Positions 45,966-57,291 of a DNA stretch of 64,000 nucleotides are shown here, piece after piece; position 1 is the stretch's first letter, and every line of letters starts with the position of its first letter. The stretch spans positions 143,341,922-143,405,921 of the forward strand of contig NC_133538.1 of assembly GCF_048544455.1 (NCBI RefSeq), written 5' to 3'. The notes under the pieces are model-generated. The model was not told the origin of the DNA. It made no database searches and saw nothing but the letters and a program-made list of their open reading frames with translations. Made by a program: the position numbers and the translations under genes. Origin of the DNA: Silene latifolia (taxonomy: Eukaryota > Streptophyta > Magnoliopsida > Caryophyllales > Caryophyllaceae).

Positions 45966-46142
45966 TCGATCGAGTACTTTTTGTACTCGATCGAGTGAAA
46001 TTTGTTCGATCGAATGGTTTCCTGTTGCTCGATCGACAAAAGCAAGAAAGGGGAGTACTCGATCGATTAAATTTTTACTCGATCGAGTGGATTCATACAA
46101 GATGTTCTCGATCGAGTTGTTTTAAACCACTCGATCGAGTGT
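45966..46142. repeat. CTCGATCGAG cluster before the ORF1-like gene of element A
   Basis: Eight copies of the LTR motif in non-coding sequence, again spaced about 20-25 bases apart. A matching position in element C (56574-56935) carries that element's own motif. Confidence 0.9.
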
Positions 46143-46930
46143 TTTTTCAAAGGCCGTACATGGAGTCTCCTTAACTTCCCCTCTTTTTACTGTTAATTCA
46201 TTCTTCATGATTCTTTTTCGACAACCCTTCTTATTTGCGATCAAAAAACCCCCAAAATACTCCATTTTCTTGCCCATTTGCCAAATCCACCACCTACATT
46301 TTGTTTATTGCAAATTAATCGTCATTTGCCCTCTACTTCCCCTTTGATTTACGCTATTTTACATGGTCAGTTAAGGGTTTTAGGGTTTCGCGGTTTTTCA
46401 ATCAATAATCGCCATTGTTGCTTGTTGATTATCGATTAATTGCTATTTGTAGGTTCCTTATCATCAAGTAAGTAATTCGTACACTTCTTTGCATTTTAAT
46501 TCCATTAATTTTGCCTTTTATGAAGTGAATTAGGAATTAGGGTTCGGTATTTATCTTGGGTCGAATTTTTCGACTATTATTGTGTTCTTATGCTTAATTT
46601 GCTTAACTTGATAATTAATTCCCATACCTCAATGATGATTAACATGTTTAATTCGAAATTTTTCAGGAAATTTGTGATTAGGGTTCATCTTAGTCAAAAC
46701 TTTCGACTGTCATTGGGTCTATACTGCTGGCTATGCTTAATTTGTCTCAATTGTTGATTAAATTGCTGCCATTGATGCATGTTACCCATACCCTATCACT
46801 GTTTACTTGTCTTATTCGAATTTGTCGAGGAAAATTTGGGAATTTTTGGGCTGTTAGTCGAATTTTTCGACTGTCTTTGAGAATTTTCACGCTGTTTTCT
46901 TATCAAATTCCCTTTCCCTATTTGTTTAGG

Positions 46931-48840
46931 ATGGATTCTAGCTCTGTGCCTTCCACTAGCTCGACTGCCAGTCCATCCTTGCCGGAGACGGTGGTCCCTG
47001 CTGTCACCACCGCCTCCGTACCTGCTAGTACCGCAGCCAGTGGCTCTGTTTTCCTTGTTTCCGCTGCCGGTACTGTTTTTACACCTACTAGCACTGCTGC
47101 TAGCTCCGTTTCAGCCACAGCTGCTAGCACTGCTGCTAGGCTTTCTTCCTCAGTGGCAGTCTCTGTTGCATCTACAGTTGCAGCTATAGCTTCTACCTTA
47201 GCCTCGGTGACCACCCCTGTGGTGGACTCACCTGCAGTCACAGCTGCCTTCAGAGCGGGCCTAGTTCCTTGTACCGTCAATGGACGGTCTTCTACTTCAG
47301 GTTCTAGAGGCCGCGGTCGTGGTCGTGCTACACCTGCTGCTGGCCGTGTTACGATTCGAGTGGACGACACCCTCGACTCCCACCTTGAGTACCCGCAGGT
47401 AATTTTTGTTAATGGTGTACATCGTACTAGATTTTATAACTTAGTTGACTGTGAGTTTCTCCCTACGCGCTTTCTTTGTCGTACGTCACTTGAGCGGCTC
47501 GGTTTCTATGAGCCTGTTTGTGAGCTTTTACGGGGCACAGGGATGGCCGGACTCATCACTATGAGTGGCCATACCTTTCCGGAGCTGAGTCTCGAGTTCT
47601 TCAGGTCCTTCACCTTCTCCTCCAGGGCACACGATGTTGTCCCCACTAGTCTTTTTGTGTCCTTCCGATTGTATAACCGGACCTTTTCTATGACACTTGA
47701 GGAGTTTGGTATCCGACTCGGCCTTTCTTTTACGGGCGCCACTGTTGCCCCTAGGAAGGTCATTAGTCTGCTTTAGCGGGCTTTAGCATAGACTCCTTTT
47801 CACGAGCGAAAGCTTGCCCAGGTCCACCTTCCCCCGGCCGGTTAATTCCTCAGACTGATGGGAAGTACTATTTTTGGCCAAAAGGAGCCAAACAACATCA
47901 ACAATTAGGAGCTCTCCATCTTAGGCGGTTACCTGAACATCGATGGCGAGGGTCCCTTTAACCTCAAAATCGCTTATTTGACCGCCAAGTACTTGCAGGC
48001 TTAGGGAGAGAACCTCATGGGCACTATTGTCTACGGTGGCATAGCCACCTTTCTTTCCCGTTCTCTCCTCACCGACTTGCCTCGTGACCTACCTTACATT
48101 GATGGTGATAGGTATCTGAGCCTAGCTGCCATGCACTCTCAGACTTGGCTGACCACAAACTATCGGACATGGAAGATAGATGGTTCCCTGTCCGTAGACC
48201 TTCCTTTTGACAGTCTCCCCCGTCTAGCCCCTTTGCCTACTGTTGCACGGGGCGCCCGACCACCACCTCTACCCGAGTACCACCTCCAGATCCACCACCT
48301 ACTACCTTACCCGCCGCTAAGAAGCGGCGTAGACTTGAGACCGGAGAGGGATCCGCACATTCCATGGGTGGCCAGACTTCCACGGCTACACCTACCCTGA
48401 TCTCTACTCCTACTCCTACTCCTGCGCCTGCTGACCAGACACAGCCGGTTCTACCGACTAATTTTGTACCTCCTCCACCCTTTGAGGCGTCCTCGGTTAT
48501 GGACCAAGGGCGCAGTGACGGTTTGTTGATTAAAATTGCATAGAGACAGGCTCGTATGGAGCGAGACATAACTTTGACTTTGTTCCCTCTTTATAAGTAT
48601 CACATGAGGCGACACCGTCCGATCCCAGAGGGTTGACCACACCCTTCCTTTTACCGGTACCCAGCTGAGGGGTACCCGGAGCCTGCTAGTGAGGAGGAGG
48701 ACGAGGACGAGGACGAGGACGAGGACCCGGCAGCGGCAGCGGAGAGAGCTCGAGCTGAGCAGAGGACGAGGAGAGAGCAGGAGGTGGACCCGGACTACAC
48801 CGTGATGGTGCAGGACGTGACGGAGGAGGCTGACGAGTAG
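46931..48840 (+). pseudogene. Athila ORF1-like ORF of element A
   Basis: The ATG at 46931 opens a long Ser/Thr/Ala/Val-rich low-complexity start (about 110 residues), then a Gly/Arg stretch ('GSRGRGRGRATP'). A domain similar to the ORF at 57292 follows: 'LPTRFLCRTSLERLGFYEPVCELL', 'FPELSLEFFRSF' and 'FRLYNRTFSMTLEEFGIRLGLSF'. This pattern resembles the ATHILA ORF-1 family, whose function is unknown. A TAG at 47774-47776 breaks it. Later parts lie in other frames and end with an acidic Glu/Asp run (about 48688-48730) and a stop near 48840. An unbroken upstream ATG exists at 46733, but the sequence before 46931 is AT-rich and looks untranslated. Confidence 0.75.
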
Positions 48841-50534
48841 CTGCTGGTCTACTCACTTCCCTAGTTTTCTGGCTGGTTTGCGGAAGTTCGTGTTTAAAAT
48901 GTCTATTCTCGCTCTTTAATTTATTTTGTCTCCTTTTTATTTTATTGTTTTTTATTCTTTATTGGTTGTATTTTCCCATTCCACTGTATATATCTGCTAA
49001 TGTATGCTGGAGGACAACGAGGGCGTTGTCCGTTTTGGTTTGGGGAGGGTATTGCATCCTTTTGAGTCTGCATTTGCATTTGTTTTGCATTCACGTTTAT
49101 ATTTTCAGCTTGCTTTTGTATTTATTTCATTTAAATTTAAAAAACTAAAAAAATTAGAAAAATTTTAAAAATTCAAAAAACATTCACGTTTATTTTTGCA
49201 TATAGGTTGAGTCAGAACGGTTGATTTCCGTGATGAAATTGCACTATAACTTGTCATTTTACTTGAGCCTTTCACTTCTATTCATAGTTATTAGCTTTGT
49301 CATACGCAGAGTCTACGAGTTTTTGTTCAAATATAGCTGACTGTTTAGACATGACCTGATAAATTGGCAACCTACTTTACAATTTCTGAGATTTAGAGCC
49401 ATAACTGGTGACATTCATGACCAATTAATTAGGAATTGAGAGTATTACTCCTTGTATAGCATGTTCATCATTTTTGCACTTTTATGACATTCGATTTCTT
49501 GTCAAATGCACACATTCGGGTTTGTGGTCGGTGTCACATGCAGGGAGGTGCTTGCAAATTTTCCCATTTTCGTATATTTTTCACCCATTTAGCTCCACTT
49601 AAGCCAAAACATGCCTTTTTGACCCATTAGATACATCCCAAACTGAGCCTGCCTAGTCAAGCTAGTTTAGTATGTCTTTTGTGGTATGATTTTCCGTCTG
49701 CAGTTTGGCCCGTATCATTTTGATTGGAGTTGGTGTAAATAAAGGCAGGGGGAAAGGAAAAAAAGAATTGAAAAAAAAAAGAAAAAACGTGAAGAAAAAG
49801 CAAAAAAAAAAAAAAAACGGAAAGAAAAATGAGAAAATGTCAGAAAAGAAAAAAAAAGTTGAAAAAATATTTGATTTGTATCAGTTGATTCATTTAGACG
49901 GCATTAAAAAAGGGAAGTTTGTAACCGTCTAACTCCTCCGTTTTTATTCCATATTTTTGAGGAGATTATGTATGTGATTAGTGAGCTGTGTGCCAAATGA
50001 AGGGCACTTGTACTTTATTTTTCAGTCAGTTGAGATTTGGACGGTCTTATATGGTCCTGTTTAGGAACTAGTTTGGCGCTTTTACCTCCACATTACGATA
50101 ACTTGTTTTGCCTTTTCTCACCTGAACGTCACTATTCCCATATCATTTGTAAGCCATCGGCTGTGACGGACATTATTGGTTGGAGTGTGTACATTAGTAC
50201 TAGAATTATCTTTCATTTTTGTTGCATGCATGCTATGTAGGTCGCAGTTAGGTGAGTGACTGTTTCTGTTTCTCTCTTTCACATATTTTATTCACCCTTT
50301 GCTTCATGAGAGAAGAGTGACCACGTGAGACTCCGATTTTGTTGGTCTTGCAAGATCGATAGGTCGGCTATATTTCTAAACAACTTATAACTCGTTTGCG
50401 TATCGACTGACTAGCTGTAACTGTTAATTTTTGTTGCATTAAACTGGTTCAAGTAGACAAGTTAAGCTAGCTCTGAGTTTTCATTTCCGTTCCATTAGTT
50501 GCATTTTAGTTTACTCGAGGACGAGTAAAGGTTC
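48841..50534 (+). other. 3' untranslated region of element A
   Basis: No coding domain. It contains 'gaggacaacgagggcgttgtcc' (near 49012), a hairpin-capable segment that is also present in weaker form in element C near 59396. A purine-rich A/G low-complexity stretch lies at 49738-49870, which gives long lysine-rich chance frames. Confidence 0.6.
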
Positions 50535-50548
50535 GGTTTGGGGAGATT
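50535..50548 (+). promoter_or_regulatory. Polypurine tract of element A
   Basis: GGTTTGGGGAGATT directly before the 3' LTR start TG at 50549. Element C has a matching GGTTTAGGGATGTT-type tract before 61001. Confidence 0.75.
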
Positions 50549-52012
50549 TGATACGTGCATTTTGTATAGTCTTTCTAGCATATTTTAGCACGTATTTCTA
50601 TGTACTTTCGTACTGTTTATATTGCATTTTGCCCCGAATTGGCTACTTTGGTTCGTTTTGTCCGTTTTGTAGGAATGAACGTGGAAGTAGTGGAATCGTA
50701 CCATTTTCGTCCCTTTTTGCATGCATTTTGAGGAGACGAGATTGTTCAGAGTGAGATCTTGTATTGGGATGCGTGAAGAAATGGTCTACAGAGCAGTCGG
50801 TCACGAGTTTGAGCTGTTTTGGAGGAAGAACACTCGATCGAGCTGTTTTAATGGTCGATCGAGTGGTTTCTATGGCTGAGTTGGTCGATCGAGTGCTTTG
50901 TCTTACTCGATCGATAGAGCTGGAAATAGGAGTTACTCGATCGAGTAACAATTTTGGTCGATCGAGTAGATATTTTGGAGAAGTACTCGATCGAGTTGTT
51001 TCAGACTACTCGATCGAGTGGTTTTGGCTGTCATGGGCTTTAATTAGTCCGTGAACGTGTTTTAGCTTATGGACTTAGTAATTTTTCTATTTAAGTGCAT
51101 AATAACTAGGTCATTAGCATTCAGTTGTTGCCTATCATTTTGACATTACGCTTGAACGCTTTTTTTTTCCTTTCACTGTAACTTTGCTTTCGGGGTTATT
51201 TAGCTCGAAATTAGTCGTTCTTTACGCCGGATTCTTGCGATTGTAATCTCTTACTCTCTTTTAATCTTAATCTTTCATTTATTCATCTTAATTACTCATC
51301 TTGTTCCTTTAATTTTCTGCCCTAATCTTTGTTTATGCATTTTCATTATTATTTCATCATGTTTAATGTTAGTTATTTCATTGTTATTAGTTTTGACAAT
51401 ATTAATAGCATGAGTAGCTAATTTGTTTCATGTTAGGATTAGGGGATGTACGGTAGAAATGTGACGATATAGTAAATAGGTTAGATGAATTAATTGTGAG
51501 ACTCTGTCCCTATACCAATATAACTGTATTTACCGACTTAGTTGAGTGCACGCTTCTGAGTCACCCTTTTAATCTGGTTAAATTTAATCCTGGATCGGAA
51601 GATTGGACTAAATAGGCCTGCTATGAACAGTAGGCTATCCTGACGAGGACGGAAGTTAAGTTAATGGTAATTTAGGATAGAAAGTGGACCGGAAGGACCT
51701 TTCCATATCCGTCTCGCAGTAATTTATCTAAGTTGTTTACAGTTGAGTCACTGGACTATCGTAGTGATCCGAAATCCTGACATGTCCCCTCTCTATTGAT
51801 AGTTTATTCTCATTTTCTGTCTTTATTGCTCTCTCCTTTCTTCTCTTCCTTTAAATCTTTTAGTTAGGAAACCAATTACAAACCCCCCCATTTGTGACCA
51901 AATAGATGGACTCTTACAGATATCTTGCCTCCCTGAGGAGATCGACCTGACTTCCCTAGCTATATAGTTAGTTTAGTTAGTTATTTTTTATAGGTATACG
52001 ACAGCCCTGTCA
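50549..52012 (+). repeat. 3' LTR of element A
   Basis: 1,464 bp, nearly identical to 41250-42721. The motif cluster is at 50831-51022. The last bases CCTGTCA are followed by the duplication GCATA. Confidence 0.95.
50831..51022. repeat. ACTCGATCGAGT cluster in the A 3' LTR
   Basis: Eight copies in the same spacing as in the 5' LTR. One that is GGTCTATCGAG in the 5' LTR is GGTCGATCGAG here, so this copy keeps the older form. Confidence 0.9.
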
Positions 52013-52896
52013 GCATATAACCGTTGACTGGCCCGCGCCTAAACTGGCATTTTCTTTCTTATTTTCAAAACCAGGGGAGACCCCCTTGCACCGCCAACAG
52101 GCTCGCGCCTCATGTGGCCGCCTGGTGTAGGGTCTATTACCTTTCCAGCATTACTCTAGGACGATCCTGACTCCGGCCAACCTGGATATAGGACGGATCA
52201 GTTGACTATTTGCTCATTCAAAAATCACATTTGCAAAATGCCTTACTAAGACAAATGGATCGCGTTATGCACCATAAACCTAATACGGTAAATGGATGTT
52301 TAATTTCCGTCTTGCATACAAATCAACTATAAATCCAACTCGACATCTTATACTTGATACTTGGATTAAATCAACCGACTTAGAAAGCTCTAATATGTTA
52401 GGTTTAAATTATTGGATGCACATTCATGCATTTAAATCGTTTTATCAACTTTTGCATTCAATCAACCAAGATCGATCAGTAGAGGCCGCTACCGCGGGTG
52501 GGATTGGGTGTCTGATTAAAGGACTTCCCAATACATACCTTCACCTCTTACTCAGAAACTTTGGATAGTGGACGACCTTATCTAGGGCGTACGAGAGTCA
52601 TTCTAGAGATAGGATGCTAAAGAGGGACGATTCCTTATCTTTAGTACCTATGTCAAACCCTGCTTTGTGCTTCGTTTGACCGAGGAATAAAGTGGATTCG
52701 AACGGGTTCCAAAAATCCCACAAATGCTTGGTGGAGACTCCGAACATCTCTAATCATTTCAAGACCCTTACTGAGACGAAACTGACCGATCTAAAACGAT
52801 CAGGTCGAAAGCATTTTTACGCTGCCGAGCGTGGCTTTCAAAAGACCGCTGCACGTCCGCATATTGACCGGGCTTGCAGGTGGGCCAATTTTCACA
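52013..52896 (+). repeat. 3' LTR of element E, right part
   Basis: Continues the E LTR after element A and is collinear with about 9217-10101 of the 5' LTR, including the GC-rich block (52060-52125). It ends TTCACA, then the duplication ATACC. Confidence 0.92.
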
Positions 52897-53806
52897 ATAC
52901 CCCTTTGTACTATCTAGATTATCATCAAGTTATAATCAACTCTTAATAGTAGCTTAATCAATTATTATCCTCTCTTAAATTAGTCTTAGTTTAGTTGTAA
53001 TACATTTCTCAACATTAATCACATCTTAATCTTTCATTAATCTCTCAATTGTTCTTCCTTTTATTTGGGTAATAAGAAGATTATTTGGGTTTATTTGAAG
53101 GATTGACAACCTTCCATCAATCATCAAGTAATTCTATTATTCATTGCTTTATTATTTGGATCATCTCCATAGGTATAATTCCTTTTTACCCTTGATTAAT
53201 TATTGTTCATCACTTTACTTTATTCATCATGTTTTGCTTTGTTAGTATGATTGACAACCTTATTAGCATGCTAAACTTGAGCATGAGTGAGTAGTTTCTC
53301 TAGCTAGGATTAATGGAGAATTAGGGGAAACAAACATGAGGATTGATCTATGCTTAATCTAATATGTTTTCGTAATTAATTTGCTTGCTTGTTGTGGTTT
53401 CAACCTATGCACATGTTATGTTTGATGAAATGCGGGCCTATTAATCCTTGCATTTTTTTACCATCCCTTTTCTTTTCAATGAGGCTTGTAAGATATAAAC
53501 CAACTCGAGCCTCATTAGACCATGCATAGAGTTGAATAGAAAGAATTAAGTCGACTTGTAGGTGTTTTACAGTCTAGACGACTCGGCTCCGGGAACCAAA
53601 TCTTCCTAGGGATTGTAAGACATACACTAACTCGATCCCATCACAACAATAAGTGCTTGCATCTAATTGAGAACATGTTTGTATGATCTACTCCCATGAA
53701 TCTCCTATGAACCCATGACACCCTAGTGCCTTTAATCATTTGTTTGCAAACCCCTTTAATTACTTTACTTTGTTTTCATTAATTTACATTCATCTTGTTG
53801 ATTTAA
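52897..53806 (+). repeat. 5' LTR of element C, right part, truncated
   Basis: Matches the 3' LTR from about 61637 to 62442 and, beyond that, the family D LTR, so about the last 150 bases of the LTR are missing. At 53807 it changes abruptly into gag sequence. Confidence 0.85.
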
Positions 53807-53939
53807 GGAGAAGACTAATATGTTGAGAGCCCAAATCACCGGAGTTACTCAACATATTAGGCTTCACTCCGGAGAAGACTAATATGTTGAGAGCCCAAAC
53901 TCCGGAGAAGACTAATATGTTGAGAGCCCAAATCACCGG
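53807..53939. repeat. Rearranged junction: three direct copies and one inverted copy of a gag piece
   Basis: The 36-base piece beginning GGAGAAGACTAATATG and ending AATCACCGG occurs at 53807-53842, 53870-53899 (shortened) and 53904-53939. Between the first two lies an inverted piece (53848-53873). CTAATATGTTGAG and CTCAACATATTAG form a perfect 13-base stem. The true gag frame resumes from the third copy. Confidence 0.88.
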
Positions 53940-54660
53940 GTTCAAGCAAAGGGATGAGAAATCATTATATGAAGCATGGGAGAAATTTAAGGACACTTTT
54001 CGTTCTTGTCCACACCATGGACTTAGTGAGTGGTTCCTTTGTGCAACAATTTTGGAATGGCCTATATGAAGACTCCTGCAATGTTCTTAATATAGGATCC
54101 AATGGGATGTTTACCGAAGTTGATGACAATCAAACATGGGCCAAAATCGAAGAGATGGCGGTTCATCATTCCCAATATAGTAGGCCTCGAAAGGCCACTA
54201 GAGGAGGAAAGCACGAGGTAGATTCCATCACTCAATTGGGTGCTCAACTAAGTGATCATATTGATCAATTTGAAGTTTGAGAAGGCCATGGCTAAGCTTG
54301 ATGAAGCTTCCAAATCACCCAAACAACATGTTAATGCTATGGTGGCATCATCCTCAACCCCAAGTGGAGTATGTGAAAGTTGTGGAACCTTGGGACATGA
54401 TCAAAGCGAATGCAGGGGAACAAATAAACAAGTTAATGTTTTCCAAGCATACAAGAGTGGCACCCTTATTCCAACTACTATAATGAGAACACCAAATTCC
54501 ATCCAAATCTTTCATACAAGAGCCAAAATGTCCAAAACCCCCAACAAACATACACCCCACCTCCAATGAGAAACCAAGCTCAAAGACCCTTTTTCAACCA
54601 AAGCCAAGGTTACCAAAATCAACCTTCCTACAACTAATAATATGACCAAAGCTTTGATGT
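53884..54660 (+). pseudogene. gag: gag of element C, second half only, frameshifted
   Basis: Starts in the middle of the Athila gag core ('QITGFKQRDEKSLYEAWEKF', 'SCPHHGLSEWF'). A frameshift near 54020-54060 leads to 'FWNGLYEDSCNVLNIGSNGMF' and another near 54270 to the zinc knuckle CESCGTLGHDQSEC (about 54370-54412). The matching part of element A is 43370-43870. The first half, leader and primer site are absent. It is a clear remnant. Confidence 0.85.
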
Positions 54661-54712
54661 TCAAAAAGCGGTCCTTCAAATGAAAAAGAACCAACAATAA
54701 TTTTTCACCCAA

Positions 54713-55819
54713 ATGCAAAAAGATAGCCAAGACAAAGAAATCACCATCAACAAAATTCTTGCCCACACCAAAATGTTAGAGACTCAAATGACTCAATTAG
54801 CATCTTCTAGCTCTCAAAGACAAAAGGGGCAACTACCTCCTCAAGGTAATCTCTCAAGACATGAGACGGTTAGTGCCATCCATTTGAGGAGTGTTACAAT
54901 ATATGAAGGACCAAAGAGGCCAATTGAGGAAGATATTGTGGATGTTAGTGACAAGCAAGGAGTTATGGAGAACTCTAAGGAGGTAGATCCTACTTCCAAT
55001 GAAGTTTCAAAGAAGAATAATGAAGAGAAGGCTAAGGAAAAAGAGCCTATTGTGATTAGACTTCCATTCCCAAGTAGACAAGCTAAGCCTAAGCTTTATG
55101 ATCAACTTGGAAAGTTCACGGAAATTGTGAAGAACTTAGAAGTCTCAATCCCATTCACGGAATTGATCAATCATGTTCCGGCCTATGCAAATTATATGAA
55201 GGACATTCTTACCAAGAAGAAATCCATCCGAAAGTTGGAGACTATTGCCTTTACCAAAGTGAGTAGTGCTATTCTTTAAGGAAGTTCCCCTCCAAAGCTC
55301 AAAGATCCGGGAAGCTTTTCTATCCTATGTACCATTGGCGACAATACAATCAACAAAGCATTATGTGACCTTGGAGCAAGTGTAAGTGTCATGCCATACT
55401 CGGTATGTAAGACGCTAGGAATGGGAGAGCTCAAATGCACTAACATCACTCTTCAAATGATGGATCGATCAAGAAAGGTAGCTTTAGGGGTATGGGAGGA
55501 TGTGCCAGTGAGAATTGGCAAATTCATCATCCCGGTAGACTTTGTCATTCTAGACATGGAAGAGGATTCCAACATTCCTATCATTTTAGTAAGACCTTTC
55601 TTGCATACCTTCGGAGTGGTAATTGATGTGAAACATAGAGAGCTCACACTTGAAGTGGGGGATGAGATAATCACTTTCAATCTTGACAAAACCATGAGAG
55701 CTCCCCGACTACATGAGCCATGTCTCATTATCGATCATTATAGCCGAGAAAGTGATAGGAAGAAGTTGAAATCTCTATGCAAAGATCAAGCCATGAGTAA
55801 AGAGACACCACCCATATAG
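54713..55819 (+). pseudogene. pro: Protease region of element C
   Basis: One frame with a TAA at 55277-55279. Before the stop it has the end of gag and linker ('LETQMTQLASSSSQRQKGQLPP', 'IPFTELINHVPAYANYMKDIL'). After it come 'FSILCTIGDNTINKALCDLGASVSVMP' split around the active site (Cys codon 55364) and 'FIIPVDFVILDMEEDSNIPIILVRPFL', where the usual Gly-Arg-Pro is Val-Arg-Pro. The frame ends at 55817-55819. The organisation matches element A, including the absence of RT behind it. Confidence 0.88.
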
Positions 55820-55828
55820 AAGAAGAAA

Positions 55829-56242
55829 GTGGCTGACCTTCAAGTAGCTCTATCCGGAGAGCAAGGAATTTTCAACAACAATGAGAGCTTGAATATCTCA
55901 CCCATCACGACAAGTAATGAAGAAGGCCTCATTGGCCAAGACAACAAGAAAGAGGAGTTGCCCTTGTCAACTAATGACATCATTGGGGAACAAGCTAGTG
56001 AAGTCTGCGGTCTATGGGATAATGAATTTGAAGGATTAGTCAATTCTTATATTGGAAATGCTATGACCTTAGATCAAGGGCTTGTGGATCCTTGTCATCA
56101 CTTTGACTTGGATGACTACAACAATGCAGAGAATAATGTGCAAAGGTCCACCCAAGACCTCTATCATGCAAATGAGCAAGCTTTCGACTACTTTAACAAG
56201 GTGTTGAGCAACATCAACAACACCTTGGCTTTACCCCCTTGA
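55829..56242 (+). pseudogene. Post-protease frame of element C
   Basis: Same frame as the protease, separated only by the stop at 55817-55819. It encodes about 137 acidic residues with no recognisable RT motif ('EFEGLVNSYIGNAM', 'FDYFNKVLSNINNTL'). It occupies the same place as 45397-45738 in element A and may be an old linker. Function unknown. Confidence 0.55.
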
Positions 56243-57291
56243 AATCTCATCCAATAATGAGAGTTTGGTGGAGTCCTCCCTAAACCACCATTTGTAAATA
56301 TTCTAACCCCTTAACTCGCATTTTATTTCCTTTATTGCATTTTTGTCATTTTTTGGATTAGCATTTTTGTGCTTTGATCAAGTTTTTGACATGAGAGCAA
56401 GTGAGGGAGTTATTTTAACATGTTTTGATGTGTAGTATTTGATCGAGTGTGGGGATAGCAAGTGCCTAGGCTAACCGAGCTTTCGTAGTGCACCCACAAC
56501 AATGAACAAAGGAAAAGAAGAAAGAATGATATAGGAAAATGAAACCCCACGGGCAGACCTGAGCCCGTGGGAGCTGAAGATGATCTGGGCGTCCCAGAGA
56601 AAGATTCGAGCGTCCTGGCCTTAGAACGCGGGTCCTGGGAATGTTTGAATTGAAGAAAATATATTGTAACAAAATCTACGCAGATCACCTCCAGGACGCT
56701 CTTTCCAGACTTAGAGCCGCTCGTCCTGGCATCAGTTCGCGTGTCCTGGCATGCTTCAAAGTTTATGAAATTTCCCTGTAAGGAAATCTGCACGTCCCTA
56801 GGAGAATCTAAGCGTCTCCAGAAGGAATCCGCTCGTGCTAAGTCTGATCCGCGCGTCCTGGCACAGGTTGGCAAATTCAGGATGTCCTGTAAGACGATCC
56901 GAGCGTCCTGAGTTGAATCCGCGCATCCCGAGCTGCTATTTAACAAAAACACGGGATGACTCATTCCTTCCCAATTCATTTCTATCTTCCACAAACACAA
57001 TCACATACCTTTTTTCCCTCAAAACCCTCAATCCCCTCATTCAAAAACACAAATTTCTCAACAAAATTCGCCACCATTCAAACTAAACTTGCTCAAAACA
57101 AGATTAAATCACTCCTTTATCAACAAAATACCATCTAAACATTAAATTCCTCACAAATTGAATTAATTTTCTAGGGTTTGGGTACAAATTCGAAAATCCT
57201 AAAATTGATTAAGGAATTGATTGAAGTTTGAGGAAACGAGCATTCAAGCACAATATTGGTTTGTTGATACAAATTTGAGAAGGAGAACACA
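56243..57291 (+). other. Non-coding stretch of element C between protease and ORF1-like gene
   Basis: It contains the motif cluster 56574-56935 and a C/A-rich leader (about 56945-57290) directly before the ATG at 57292. No coding sequence is recognised on either strand; frames on the minus strand overlap the motif cluster and are chance. Confidence 0.6.
56574..56935. repeat. GATCCGAGCG/GCGTCCTGG motif cluster inside element C
   Basis: About twelve variants of (G)AT(C/T)CG(A/C)GCGTCCTGG recur, such as 'gattcgagcgtcctgg', 'gatccgcgcgtcctgg' and 'gatccgagcgtcctga', 20-45 bases apart. They are clearly related to the GATCCGAGCG motif of LTR C but carry an added TCCTGG. Confidence 0.75.

Larger units (their letters stand above)
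41250..52012 (+). mobile_element. Element A: Athila-derived, pol-less LTR retrotransposon
   Basis: LTRs lie at 41250-42721 (1,472 bp) and 50549-52012 (1,464 bp) and are nearly identical, so this is one of the younger insertions. The target duplication is ACATA/GCATA with one change. The PBS TGGCGCCGTTGCCGGGGA is the classic Athila site. Internal content is gag plus protease (42845-45322), a short post-protease frame, and an Athila ORF1-like ORF (46931-48840). The 6.3 kb after protease hold no RT, RNase H or integrase, so it must have depended on proteins from elsewhere. Confidence 0.92.
7611..52896 (+). mobile_element. Element E: giant Tat-lineage Ty3/Gypsy retrotransposon (Retand/Ogre type)
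   Basis: LTRs are at 7611-10101 and 39636-52896, the latter interrupted by element A. Borders are TG...CA with the 5-bp target duplication ATACC (7606-7610 and 52897-52901). Without the nested F, G and A, its length is near 21.7 kb, which fits Tat elements of Ogre/Retand type. Supporting features are the PBS TGGCGACTCCGCTGGGGA, the polypurine tract before the 3' LTR, gag-pro-RT with two RNase H domains and integrase, antisense ORFs in a very long 3' region, and tandem repeats near the 3' LTR. All genes are decayed. Confidence 0.9.

Noticed and set aside
47506..47763. Minus-strand frames over the ORF1-like gene of element A
   Set aside because: They mirror the coding strand and have no domain, while the plus strand aligns with the ORF1-like gene of element C.
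49705..49932. Lys-rich frame as a small basic protein
   Set aside because: It is produced by an A/G low-complexity stretch in the 3' untranslated region of element A.
56410..57000. 196-codon minus-strand frame as a gene
   Set aside because: It covers the motif cluster and the leader of the ORF1-like gene; its apparent repeats come from the motif, not from protein structure.
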